A DNA stretch of 64,000 nucleotides, from contig JAYKYS010000019.1 of assembly GCA_036924285.1 (NCBI GenBank), forward strand, positions 3,162,001-3,226,000. The letters are read 5' to 3'. Positions 43,312 through 54,727 of the stretch are shown in pieces (the first letter of the stretch is position 1; the number at the start of each line of letters is the position of its first letter). Both the position numbers and the translations under genes were made by a program. The notes below the pieces were generated by a model, which saw nothing but the letters and a program-made list of their open reading frames with translations, was not told the DNA's origin and made no database searches. This stretch comes from Asterella californica. Its lineage: Eukaryota > Streptophyta > Marchantiopsida > Marchantiales > Aytoniaceae.

Positions 43312-43896
43312 CCACCCATTTAGCCATCTCAACTCTCAAATCTCTCAACTGTTGAGTCAGCTCTTCAATCAGGTTATTCTGATTTCGGTTCTCAACAGGT
43401 CGCTGCTGCTGTCTAGGTCCTCTTTGTGCTGGGGATAGGCACTAGACGCTTGGGGAACCACTACAGGTGCTTGAGGAATCATTATAGGTGCCTGAGATAT
43501 TATAGGAGGAACTATCGGAACATGAGAAGCTACTCTCTGTTCTGGCAAGGTTTCTAACTGCACCGCCATCCTACCACGATGTTGTCTAGCAAGAGTAGAT
43601 AATGCTTCCTCCACTCTCCTCCAATCAGATGTAACTCTTCCCCTCAGCTCCACGATCAGCTAACATGAAACAAAGCCTGTCTGCTGTAAACTCATCCACA
43701 ACACCTAAGAACAATTCCGTCTTCCTAGCATCCAACGTCAACCTCTCTAGACCAAAAGCTGAGAGTACATCTTCTCAAATTCACGAATCACCTCATTCAA
43801 TCTCATGGAACGTCTAGGTTGACGCTCTATCCAGTCCATGAGAGTTCTTCTGGTGACTTTTTCAGAATCCTCTTCTAGAAACTCTTCTCTCAATGC
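43312..43896 (-). pseudogene. Gag of element F2, downstream part
   Basis: It reads RRTLMDWIERQPRRSMRLNE, ...TSDWRRVEEALSTLARQHRGRMAV, then a Pro/Val/Gln-rich stretch, matching gag of B and C (RRTFLDWVEQQPGRMM; MDWGRVEDAVAVLTRQRRGRVAV). It breaks off at LRNQNNLIEELTQQL near 43312. The upstream half of the same gag is at 45751-46184, across solo LTR I. Confidence 0.82.
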
Positions 43897-43900
43897 ACGT

Positions 43901-45746
43901 TGTCGTGTCTTGGACCGGCTCCTATCTAAAATTCAGACTTCGATGCTTGTCGCTCCAAAGACACTCATGAGAAAGACAAACTAGGCCCTAGCTTACGGAC
44001 TTTTGGCATCATTTTGGATCTCCATTTTCATCGCATAGATGGGTAGAGCTCATTGTCTACTTTCCATAGGCATCTTGTCTACTTCGTTTGGACGCCTAGT
44101 GGAGAAGTTATAAGACTCGAAAGATGGAGAAAACAAGCTAAGCTCCAGCTTACGGGCTTTTGGCACAACTTCGGATCTTCACTTTCATCACATAGATAGG
44201 TAGAGCTCATTGTAAGCTTTCCATGGGCATCTTGTCTACTTCATTTGGACACCTACTGGAGAAGTTATGCGACTCGAAAAAAGAGAAAATCAAGCTAAGC
44301 CCTAGTTTACTTGCTGATTGGGTATTTGCAGCCCTAGGCGCTATATTAAAGACGCAAGGGGCCTGCTTCCTCATTATTGAAGAGAACTTGTACATACAGA
44401 GACTGACGTAAGGGGGCAGCTTGTTTCTACAACTTGGCGATGGACGTTTTGGAGAATTGAGAAGTCCAATACACGCACGCAAGGTGTCATTGGGTTCAGA
44501 TCTGTGTAGGCTACTCGTTGATTAAGACGGTTCTTGAAGAGACGGATGGGGGGTTGTGCTCTGGGAGAAATTGAGACGCAAGAGAGACATTTGGAGAGCT
44601 TCAATAATCTATGAAGGAGAGTTGGACCGTTCGAGCCGTTCTGGAGTCCAAACTTGCTGTCCTTAGATCCATTGGGATCATAACGCCAAGTTCTTCAGGA
44701 AATTGAAGACGATACCAAGTTTCATCAGGCGGTTTGGGAGTTCTGAGTGAAATTGGCTCGCAGGGAAACGCTTGCGTCAGGTTTTCATCGTCTGCGATCT
44801 GTGATTGGGTTGTTCTTCGTGATCGATGAACCAAGCTCTTCGTTCTTGGAGCCTACGGGACTAGGGAGTCTTCATCTACGCATAAGAGAAGACAGTATGT
44901 GGATTAGATTGTTGGTTTGGGTGAGGTGAGCGAAGTTTGAGCCGCAGAGAGTCCATTTACGTCAGTTTTTTGCAACATGCGATCAAATTTCTTGCGTGGT
45001 TTTACAAAGGGAACTCCAAACGGCTTGTTTGGAATCTCGTTGGGTTCAAGGTAGCTAGATCTACCTACCAGAGAAGACGGATATCTGTTTAGACGATCCG
45101 TTTGTAAGGTGTGTGCGGTTTTAAGCCGCAGGGAGGAGTTTTTGAAAGTTCGGTCACCTGCGACTGAAAATCGACGATATCTCAACTATCGGGAGTCATA
45201 TCTGAAGGGTTCTTGGGCCAACGGAGTCAGGAAAGGAGACCTTATCGACATCTGAAGACCGCTTGCCGAAAGAAGAGAGTTCTCAGATAGGCCTTTTCGG
45301 TTCTTTCGCTACGAGTTTCTTCCTTTTGAGTTCGTTAGGGACCTAGTTGGTTATGTGCAGCTTGTGGTAGCTAGCTTTAGCTAAGAGCTTGTACATGGAT
45401 GTGGTTTGGACTTGGGTTTCAATCGTGTGATACTGGTGCAGCTCTGTTTGTTAGCAAAGGGAAGTTTCTCTTGCTTTGAGCTACGTTTCGATGGTTTTGG
45501 GTCAGGGTTGAGATTCATGGGTTCGTTTTAGGGGCTTGAAGTAGATTACAGACCGCTCTGGTCTGTTTCTCATTTTTGTGTTCTTAGGAAGAAAGAACCG
45601 GCAGTGTACATACCTTTGGAGTTGATATATATTGCAGCATTCGTTTTCGTGGTTGTTTTTCTTTGTCTTGTCTTTGTTTAGCACACAACATCTCCACAGC
45701 CAGGAACCTCGTGTTTTTGTGGACATCCTTCATGCAATATCCGACA
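43901..45746 (+). repeat. Solo LTR I inserted in the gag of F2
   Basis: An 1846-bp insertion runs from TGTCGTGTCTTGG to ATATCCGACA and is flanked by ACGT on both sides (43897-43900 and 45747-45750). With it removed, the gag frame of F2 reads through as FERALREE, as in element C (FERSLREE). Inside it, ~165-bp segments (about 43979-44147 and 44148-44312) are a tandem duplication. Direction is taken from the TGTCGTG start shared with other LTRs. Confidence 0.9.
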
Positions 45747-45750
45747 ACGT

Positions 45751-46184
45751 TCAAACAGAGTCCACCAACCTAGATGTCTTCTATGTAAAATTCTCACCTT
45801 CTCTCTCAGTTCAGGGACAACAGTCAACTCAAAGCTCAGAATTATCTCAACTTCAGGTGTCTTGACCAGCTCCATCTCACCCACATACTCCCGTAGGTAC
45901 TTAGTAACGTCTCTTCGCTCAAATCGCCTACATCGACCAACAATTTATTGTAACGCCTTTGTGGATTTCTGCTCAGCTCCTCCAATTGCAGGTTGCTGCT
46001 GAATCAAGGCAGCCAACGCTTGAAGAATCTGAGATGTGTCTATAGCAGATTGTGCTGTTGCTGTTGGAACTACCGTAGGTCCTCCTTGAGAGCCAATCCC
46101 ATCTTGACCAGGAGTCTCTTGAACATGAGCACCTTGAGCAGCAGCCACATCTTTGTACGGCAGCACTGCGATCCGTTTTCTCAC
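45751..46184 (-). pseudogene. Gag of element F2, upstream part
   Basis: Frames at 45945-46197 and 45751-45884 encode an N-terminus with an Ala/Thr/Gln-rich stretch (TSQILQALAALIQQQPAIGGAEQKSTKALQ) and the capsid start (VEIILSFELTVVPELREKVRILHRRHLGWWTLFER). They match gag of B and C. A TAA-type stop near 45945 and the solo LTR I interrupt it. It joins 43312-43896. Confidence 0.82.
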
Positions 46185-46222
46185 TCAATCTAATCAATTC
46201 TCCAAATCAATCACCGCAATAA

Positions 46223-46240
46223 CTCTCAGTGGAAGCACCA
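46223..46240 (-). promoter_or_regulatory. Primer binding site of element F2
   Basis: TGGTGCTTCCACTGAGAG on the minus strand, two bases from the LTR, as in B and C, although the LTRs are of a different family. Confidence 0.75.
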
Positions 46241-46242
46241 GA

Positions 46243-47093
46243 TGTTGTGGCGAGAGTCTTTCTTGGGACGGACCTCCTGACTGTGATTGATCAAAGGAAT
46301 GATCAAAAAGAAAATAGACTGCTGTAGGCGATGATAACTCAAAATTCTGTCTCTTGCGTCCATCAAATACACATCAAACAATCAGATACACAGATAAGTC
46401 TTTCAAGACTCAAATAAACTTTATTTCAATGTCGACTCCATCATCAAAATCTTCAATCGTAAAAAATCTCTCCTCTCTCTCCTGTGCGCGTCTCCTCTCT
46501 CTTCCGTCAGTTCTCGGTAAAAATCTTCGTCGAGAAACTACCGCAAGTTGATTTACCTAAAAGATAAGCCCTTTGCTAAGCTGCCCCCTTGCTAAGCTAA
46601 GCCCTTGATGTCCTTATACGCACGACTACTTATCAAAGCAACCCCTAGCTAAGCTAAGCCTCTACTTAAATTAAAATGAAAGTTTACCGACTCTCGATGT
46701 CATCTTGATGCCACCCTGAATATACTACAAGTCATCCAATGTAAGCCGAAGCTCCTACACTTATGGGACTATCCCACCGGACTTACAGCCCCCCCATATG
46801 CGCACCAAGTATCTTCCATGGTATATTCAAGGTGGCATGCGGAGGCTTAGGTCAGGAAGCCCACGATTAAGGGAGATACTAGTCTCCCGCCCCTAGATAT
46901 GTAGGACGTGGCCCGTAGATATGCAGGACGTGGCTGCATATCCATAGACTTCTTTCCAAGAGACCAACATGTCGGAATAAGAAACACAGACTAGGAAGAA
47001 TTGATCATGAGACAACTTTCTCCTTAGGCAGGCGCCCTATCACTGGGATAGCATGTGCTTCCATTAAAAAGATAAACAAAGTTTGTACATATC
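46243..47093 (-). repeat. 5' LTR of element F2, truncated by G1
   Basis: It matches the F1 LTR from 1702 to about 2543, then stops at GTTTGTACATATC, where the G1 LTR begins (TGTAGTG). An internal duplication of AGATATG.AGGACGTGGC occurs near 46902-46935. Confidence 0.88.
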
Positions 47094-48516
47094 TGTAGTG
47101 TCGCATGATTACTCTCTTTGCTCATTTAGTATAAAAGATATAGTTCCCACAGAGGATTTGCACAAATAACACTGTTCTAAGTTCTAAGATTCATTCAAAC
47201 ACACAAACACACGAGTTTTATCTAGAATTCCCGTCTTCTCACAAAACCACACGGCTTCCAGACCCTTCAGAAGGTGCTCTGGACCTAAACAAACAACTAC
47301 TAACTAAAATATCACACAACTATCTACACAGAAACTCGGGAAGACATTTCCTGCTTCCAGGTCACTTCTTCCGATCTTCTCAGTACCGTCTTCCCGAAGC
47401 AATTCTCGGCTTCTGAGGGATCAACTCGGCTTCTCACACCTCCAGAAGACTGCTCCTGCTTCGTAGAAGTCGACTAGCAACGGCTGTTACACCTTGCTCT
47501 CTCACATTCCAACGGGTTAGATTAATCACATGGTGTATGCCCCCTGTAGCCTTCTTAGGTTTCTGCCTACGGAAACGGTCTTCCTGCAGCACTACAACGA
47601 CATTCACCTTCACAGAAGCTCAATAGAAGTCTCGGAAGCTCACTAGAAGAAGGTAAGAAGATGGGGAAGATGGAGAAGAAGGGAAAATCCAAACGAGAAA
47701 AAAACAAAATGAAAATGAGAAATTAAGACTCCGATAGGCTTCTAGTCCGGATCCTGACTAACAAGATCCCTACTTGTAATAATTTGGGGAGGAAGACCAA
47801 AAACATGCGTACAGTTACACAGTCTTCTACTTGAGGATGTCGTCTTCTGCTGTGGGAAGAAGGCTTCTTTCTTCTTCTCTCGTTGCTCCGACTACTCTGT
47901 CTTCTGGGATCCCTTACCCATAGGACCGTCCGTACGTGGATCCGAAGTGCTCCACTGGATGAGTCAAGCTACGAATCTGCACAACTGTTGACAGTCACCG
48001 CCACTCAAGAAGAATGCTTCCCATGCACAATCAGGAGTGAATTCAAGTAAACCCACTACCCACGAGACACACACAAAGCTTCTGCACTCAAATCATCAAT
48101 CCATTCCTCCGAGAAGAAGACACATTACTATTGGGAAGCTCACTCCCTCTACTTTCTGCTCCTACTCCTCGACACATTAGTTTAGCCAGCATGACTACAC
48201 AAGGATGCCGTTCCTTGCTCATAAACTGCTCACTACCTCTACCTACATCTTCGAACCACTACTGGCAACGAGAGAATGCAGACCCCTTCCGTTTAATCCC
48301 AGTCTATTCGTATGTCTCTCACATCGGATGTAGTATGCACTGGGCGTATGCGTCTCTAGTATAATGTGTCCTTACTCACAGTGATGCGTATGTATGTCTA
48401 AAAATCTACTCTTCGATCCTACTTATGCACTTGTCTTGAGACACCTAGGGAATCCTCTCCAATTCTCAACTACACCCAGAGAGAGATGGACTCTGTCATA
48501 GGACTGCCACCCCACA
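47094..48516 (-). repeat. 3' LTR of element G1
   Basis: This 1423-bp LTR (plus strand TGTAGTG...CCCACA; minus sense TGTGGG...CACTACA) closely matches 58872-60295. A purine-rich tract (minus AAAAAAAGAAGGGGAA) follows at about 48525-48545 and is the likely polypurine tract. Target flank on the left is ATATC; the other side is not available because of the tandem arrangement. Confidence 0.82.
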
Positions 48517-48690
48517 TGCAAGCGGTTCCCCTTCTTTTTTTAGCCATCCACCTTACTACTCCTACGCTGCCTACTCTGCCACATGGTCACCTATCTAATA
48601 TTACACTGAAACTGCCACCTCTTAAGATAGCATGTTCGGTTCTTATTAAGTTTAGACAAGTCATCTTGTCTTCTACGCTTGTTGTCTACT

Positions 48691-50766
48691 CTAATTGCTC
48701 GGATGCAATCTCCATTTGATCTGCTCTACCTGAACTCCTAACTCGGCTTCTGATAAGCTGGGAAGCCCTGGGAATACCTGGGGTGTCACTGAGGTGGCTT
48801 CCTCCTCAACATTCGTAGTTGGCTCGCCTAGTGCTGCTTCGGAAGACGGAAGCGTCTTCTGGGAATTTGGGTCGACCTGCGCTTTCTCGCTCTTCTGAGG
48901 TACTGGTTCGATGTTGGGAGCCATGGTGATCTCATAGGGGTCTGGGGAAGTCGCTTCCTCCACTCGAAACACCTGGGAAGACAGCTCTTCTTCATGTCTT
49001 CCAGAAGACACCTTGTCTTCTGGGGCTTCTTCCGTGGTCTTCTCGGCTTCCAACGCTGTCACTATCAAGTGGACAGTGAGGTCGAACTCCTCCTTCTCCA
49101 AGTTTGATCCGATCGATGGTCCTGAGGCTTGGGAAGATGCAGTTGCAGATGGCAGAATCGGAAGAAGACCGTAAAGCATCTTTATTCTCTCTATCTGCCG
49201 ATCCAAGTAACAGAACATGCTCTCCTTGCACTCCACTAACATCGCTCTGGACTCATCGTCCCACTCCCTAGCTAAGGTAAGAAGCTTCCTACTCGCGGTG
49301 AAGTTGAACTTCTTCCGAAGCGCTTCCACCGTCTGAGCTAGCAATCCATGCGCACGAGCTTCTATTGCTTCTCGCGCAGTCTGCGCTTCTACGGCTTCCC
49401 GCAGTGTCTTCCACGCCATCTTCTCCTCTGCGAGGATGGTGATCTTACCTCTGATCCGCAATGGGCGAAAGTCTGACGGAGCAATGACGGTACTGTAACT
49501 CCTGGTTGCTCTTCCTCAGCTGCGCTTACTCCTTGGCAGAAGCGGCTGCTTCCGTCTTGTACTTCGCTGCGAGCTTCTCTGTGGTGCGGAGGTTGGCTTC
49601 CAGCGCTTCTATCTTCTTCAGGCCTTCTTTTTGTCGCATCAGGGTGCATAGACCGAATCTAGGCTGTAGTGGCTTCTCTTGAGCCATTGCTCTCTTCTCC
49701 ATCAACTCCATAGCTGGCTGGATCTCCGAGTGGAAGAAGGCACTGAACTCCTCCAGTCTTCTTCCCATGGAAGACAAACTCATCCCCACGATCCGGACGG
49801 AGGTGTCTTCCTTGTCTTACAGAGGCAAGGATGCCTCTTCTGCTGCTGTGGTCCTCTGCTTCTGCGTGCGAGAAGAAGCTACTCTTCTCATCTTCCGGGG
49901 TGGAAGGTCTCTCCCCATGGCAGAAGCGGTCCTCTTTTACTACGCTTCCTCGCATCGTAGTAGGAGTATCCATCCAACCTTCATCTTCTGGAGTCTTCGG
50001 AAGACTCCCTGGTGTTGCAGAAGCGGTCTTCTGTGCAGCTCGGGTACTCAAGGGTTCCTCTTGAGAGTCGGACTTCGATCCAGAGTGAATGATCGGGAAG
50101 GAGGTGGTCTTCCTAGGCACACTCCTAGGACCCATCTTCCTTGATGATGTCGCGTCTTCCGACCCACTAGAGTCGTCTTCTCTCACGAGAAGTGTTTTCT
50201 GATGAGTACCTGACCTCATCTGCGACATTAGAGTGGGAGGGAGAGTCATTGCTGCTGCTCAGTCATCTTTTCCCGAGGTCTCTTTTTTCTCCTCGTGTTG
50301 CCCTGTTGGCCCATATCTCGTCAACTGATCTTTCGTTAGGTCCCCCTTGGCCACGTACAGATAACAGAAGAACAGAGTAAGATGTCCTCCTGCCGGGGTG
50401 CCTAATTACACCAGCTCTTTCTGCACATATGCGTGGAAGAACGCACCCCAGTTGATGGGTAACCCTTCCCAAATGACTTCCAGGAATTCTACGTCATGGT
50501 CTCCAAGGTACCTCGTCTTCTGCGCCTTCTCCGAAGAGATGAAGGAACAGCTTCGCCAGAAAACGCTTCTGCGACTGTCGGTAAGCTTTGACCTTCCATC
50601 CGTTTCTTCTCTGTCTGTCCTCCAAGAAGAGACAAGATGTGCTCCCAGGCACATGCCACTTCTCCGAGATCATGGGTAGGATCTTCTTCTCTAATTCATA
50701 GCCCTTGTTCTCTGCTTCTGGTCTGTGGAAAGCCCTATACCACCAATCTACGTAAAGGACCCTCAC
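48691..50766 (-). pseudogene. Extra 3' ORF of element G1, unknown function
   Basis: Between integrase and the 3' LTR lies a long ORF now split by frameshifts and stops (frames 50494-50766, 50406-50654, 49659-50249, 49526-49789, 48691-49461). The N-terminal part has LPINWGAFFHAYVQKELV.LGTPAGGHLTLFFCYLYVAKGDLT, which resembles from memory the plant transposon-associated domain found near Athila-type genes. A Ser/Lys-rich middle follows, then helices (MELMEKRAMAQEK, LRKKFNFTASRKLLTLAREWDD) and an acidic tail ending SEAELGVQV. Athila elements have an env-like ORF here, but I see no signal peptide or membrane segment. A TAA replaces Tyr of G2 after KELV. Confidence 0.65.
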
Positions 50767-52207
50767 GTCTTCTCGCGCATTCTACCAACCTTTCCAGTCT
50801 TCTAGTCTCTCTAGGAAGATGTGGATTTGAGAAGCTCGGAAGATCAGAGGCGCAGGCCTGATTCCCAACTTCCAACTTCTCGAAACAACAAACAACTCAC
50901 CAAGTCACTCAGGATTCGTACCAAGCCTCTCTTAACACAAAAGCAAATCCAATCCACTCTCGATATGAATTACACACAGTCGTCTTTCAAAGACTTCAGA
51001 CATCCAGAAGCGTCTTTCGAAGATGTTCAGGATTCAGAAGTCTCTTCCGAAGATGTTCAGATCTTCTGAAGCGTCTTCTGTTCAAAGATTTGGGAGTAGA
51101 GGAGCGATAGGGTAGAGAAATTGATAGCTGCAAGATCGAATTTGAGAAAGACGGACAAGGAAGCTCGATTATAGTTTGAGAAGAAGTTAGAAGATGACTG
51201 TCGAAAATTGGGCAGCGCTTCCGTGCCCAATTTCACAGAAGGAAAATGCGGGATGGGAAAAGCGATCGATGGGTTTCCTGCAAACAACCGGAGAAGCGCG
51301 AGGGATACTAAACAAGAGACGAGAAGCGGTGGGAAGAGAAGAGAACATGGGAAGAACCTCAAACAGTCTTCTGCCTGCTTCTCGTAGTGCCTTCAATGTT
51401 CTGCGCGCTTCTGGCTCCACCTCAGCTCCAATGCGATCTCACAGAGCTGCTTCTACAGTCAATGTCCTGCTGCTTCTCAGTCAATCAGGGCTCCACCTCA
51501 GATTCTTCTTCAATCGCCTTTCAATGTTTGCTTCCAGAAATCTATAAGAGACTCCTTTAGGCTTCGATGGTGCTTCCTACTCTCAAAAATTCGTCCTCGC
51601 TTTCTCTCTAGCTGCAATTCGATCCTAGCTGACCTCGATTTCACTCTGCTGGCCTTCCTCACTCAATTCGACACCTCCTGATTCAATGCGGCACCTCCTA
51701 ACTCGATCTGTGCTAATGCCTTCGATGCGGGAAGCAGGTGATGATTCTATGCTAATGCACTTCTCCCGTATCTTCTCGCGTTGTTAGAGGTTCTTCGACC
51801 TACCTGACCTACCTACTACCTACTACCTACTACCTTGACTACATGGTAGGTACACCTACCCTCCTCCTGGGTGATGCGCGGTTAGACCTTTGTAGTCGCT
51901 GTCACTGTCTTTTGGAAGACACACATCTTCCGTCTATCGTCTTCCGGAGACTTGGTCGGGAAGACGTCTTCTCAGAAGATGTCCTTCTTCCGTCTTCGGA
52001 AGAAGTCGACTTCTCTTACAAAAACGTTCTTAAGGCCATCTTCCTTCTAAGCAAGATGTATTCTTAAGCAACAAGGTTATTTCAATTACATGGACATGTG
52101 TTTAACTTCAAAAATTTCAAAAATTTGTACATCCTGTAAATTGTGGGCACCACATACGCCCACCCTCACATGTTTACGTCCCTGCAAACATCAAAGCTGG
52201 TTCACGC
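50767..52207. other. G1 spacer between integrase and the 3' ORF
   Basis: No conserved coding sequence is recognised. About 50810-50970 matches 63830-64000 of G2. It is rich in GTCTTC/GAAGAC words (for example 51900-52030). The 117-codon plus-strand ORF at 51194-51547 has no homologue in the window. A leader or promoter for the 3' ORF might lie here. Confidence 0.5.
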
Positions 52208-53400
52208 TCAATATTTCTTGACCCGCCACCCATTAACGCGAGTGGTCATCAACGTACCATCTAACTCTTCCAATTGCAAGGAGCCATTGGTGAAGACATC
52301 CAAGACTCGGTAAAGACCCATCCAGCGAAGATGAAGCTTCCCAGGGAACTTGAGATGTCGGTTGTCATACAAAAGAACAAAGTCTCCATCTGCGACGGTC
52401 ACCTTCTTCAGCTTGCCATCATAGTTCACCTTACGTTGTGCCTGCACTTCGTACGTCTTCTCCAAAGCTGCATTCCTGTCTTCTTCCAACTCCACAAAGT
52501 TTAGAAGACGCTGCTCTTGGCTTTCCTCTTCTTCCATGCGTTCGGTTACGGCTACCCTGTAAGTAGGGACCTCTAACTCGATGGGAACAACATGTGTCAT
52601 GTCATAAGTTAGGTAGAAGGGTGTCTTCTGGGTCGTGACTTTGGGTGAAATCCTGAAAGTCCATAACACAGATGACAGCTTCGTGTCCCAATCATACACA
52701 TGGTTAACAGTTACCTTATTCAGGATATTACAAAGAAGATCATTCGACTTCTCTGTCAGTTCGTTAGCTTTCAGGTTTATGACGTCGTCTTCCGATGCTT
52801 TATCTTGAAGTACTGGGTCAGGAGGGAAATAGTCTCATTTAAAAAATGAGTATCTCTATCTGATACTAATTCCAGCAGGCATCCGTATCGGATGATAATG
52901 TTGTGCCAGAGAAACCTGGCTACCACTGCGGCGTCGTTCTTCCTTGTGGCTTCGCCCTCCACCATCTTGGTAGCATAGTCGGTAGCTATCAAAATGTATC
53001 GTGCTCGCGTCCTTCTAGCCACCGGAGCGATAGACCCAACAAAGTCAATTCCTCACTTTTCAAAAGGAGCAAGCGAGAGAATGGGAGTAAGAGGTCACCT
53101 AGTAGTAGCTGTTGGTCTTCCCATCCTCTGGCATGCATCACATTTTCTGATTTCCTGAAAAGTGTCTCTGTACATGATCGGCCACCAATAACCGGCGTCC
53201 AACATCTTCTTCACAGTGATCTTTAGCCCGTAGTGACCCCCAGCATCTTCGTAGTGAAGACCCGTGATCACTGACTTAATCTCTGAAGGCTCAAGGCATC
53301 TCCTTAGCTTCTCGTCATGTCCCTTCCGAAACAGGATCCCCTGGAAGATGGCGTAGGGATCTGCCTTGTGTAGGAAGACAGCCCTCTGCTCCGCATCCAA
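52208..53400 (-). pseudogene. Integrase of element G1
   Basis: The zinc region (53095-53400) has HYEDAGGHYGL...CDACQ, giving HHCC. The core (52777-53022) has IATDYATKMVEG (Asp) and ELVSDRDTHFLNE (Asp), then ELTEKSNDLL (Glu) after a frame change. The C-terminus (52208-52699) has KVNYDGKLKKVTVADGDFVLLYDNR and a GPY/F-like module reading WMGLYRVLDV, and ends RVKKY. There is no chromodomain. Frame breaks at about 53095 and 52777 make it inactive. Confidence 0.88.
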
Positions 53401-53723
53401 TCCCTCGGGTACCTAAGTTCTTGAAGATCAATTCTTCTGTGGAAGTCGCAAAGACTTGATCAGAAGACCTAGTCTCGTCTTCTGAGAAGCAGGCGGTACG
53501 CCCCCCTCAGATGAGAGTGTCTCTGAAAAAACTGAAAACAACTTCTCGTCAAAGAACTCGTCTTCCACTTCATCTTCTCGTCGCTCCGTCTCCAATCTGG
53601 ATAGTTAGTCAGCATTAACATGTTGTCTTCCAGGTCTGTACTCAACTGTGTAAGTAAATTCTTGGAGTAGAAGAATCCACCTAGCTATCATGCAAGACAA
53701 ATCTGCTTTTTTCACGAGATGTT

Positions 53724-54713
53724 TCAACAAAAATGATCCACATAGAAGACAAACGAATTAGCTAGAAGATAGTGCCTAAACTTCCTACAGGAATAAATCA
53801 TGCCAAGACACTCCCTTTCAGTTGTAGAATTCTTCTTCTTTGCATCACTGAGTTGTCTTCCCGCATAGTAGATGAGATAATCCTTCTTCTTCTCATCTTT
53901 CTGACTCAATACCACCCCTATGGCGAAAGCAGAAACATCCACATAAATGTGGAAGACTCTTTCCCAATCAGATGGCCTTAGGATAGGAGATTCTGACAAA
54001 AGTATTTTCATTTCTTGAAACGCTTCTTGCTGCTCAGAAGACCAAATGTAAGGTTCGTCCTTCTTCAACAACTTAGTAAGTCTTCCTGCTACCTCTGCGT
54101 ACCTGTCAATAAACCTCCTGTAGCATCCTACGTTGTCCAGGAAGCTTCTGAACTGAGTCAGGTTAGCAGGTGGGTGACGTTTCATGATGACTTCCACTTT
54201 AGCACAGTCGACTTCTATACCTCTTCCAGAAATCCTATATCCTAGCAAAATTCCTTCTGACATACCAAAGAAGCACTTCTCAGGGTGAAGAGCCAAACGA
54301 TGCTCTCTACACTTCAAAAAACACTTCCTCAGAAATATCAGGTGATCTTCTTTCGATCCAAACACACAAAAATCATCCAAGAAGATCTCCATGAATGTGC
54401 GAAGATACTCCTTGAAGATCGTAATCATCAGTCTCTAGAATGTGACGGGTGCGTTGCATAAACCAAACGGTATTTGATTGTACGCGTACGTGCCTCAATC
54501 AGTGGTAAAAGTGGTTTTCGACTTGTCTTCTTCTCTGACTGAAACTTGGTTGTACCTAGAATACCCATCCAAGAAGCTGTAGAACTCATGTCTTGCTACT
54601 TGGTCTAACACAGAATCGGTGAAGGGTAAAGGATGATGATCCTTTTTCGTGGCCAAGTTTAGCTTTCGAAAGTCTTGACACACTCGGATCTTATCTGTCT
54701 GCTTCTTTGACAC
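53724..54713 (-). pseudogene. Reverse transcriptase and RNase H of element G1
   Basis: Frame 54495-54713 reads KIRVCQDFRKLNLATKKDHHPLP, FLDGYSRYNQVSV and KTTFTTD. Frame 53724-54428 reads MEIFLDDFCVFGSKEDHL (catalytic FLDD) and continues into RNase H (IYVDVSAFAIGVVLSQKDEKKKDYLIYYAGRQLSD). A stop at about 54435 separates them. The GYSxYNQ and FLDDFxVFG blocks place G with Athila/Tat-type elements. The RNase H end lies in broken sequence at 53590-53724. Confidence 0.9.
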
Positions 54714-54727
54714 GATGACAATAGGAG

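Noticed and set aside
43901..45746. Reading LTRs I and L as DNA transposons because their ends (TGTCG...CGACA, TGTCGTG...CGTGACA) are inverted repeats.
   Set aside because: The proven LTRs A, B, C and D have the same kind of ends, so short inverted termini are normal here. The 4-bp duplications also match element C.
51194..51547. A 117-codon plus-strand ORF in the G1 spacer.
   Set aside because: No domain, no second copy in the window and low-complexity composition; overlapping minus-strand ORFs are equally long.
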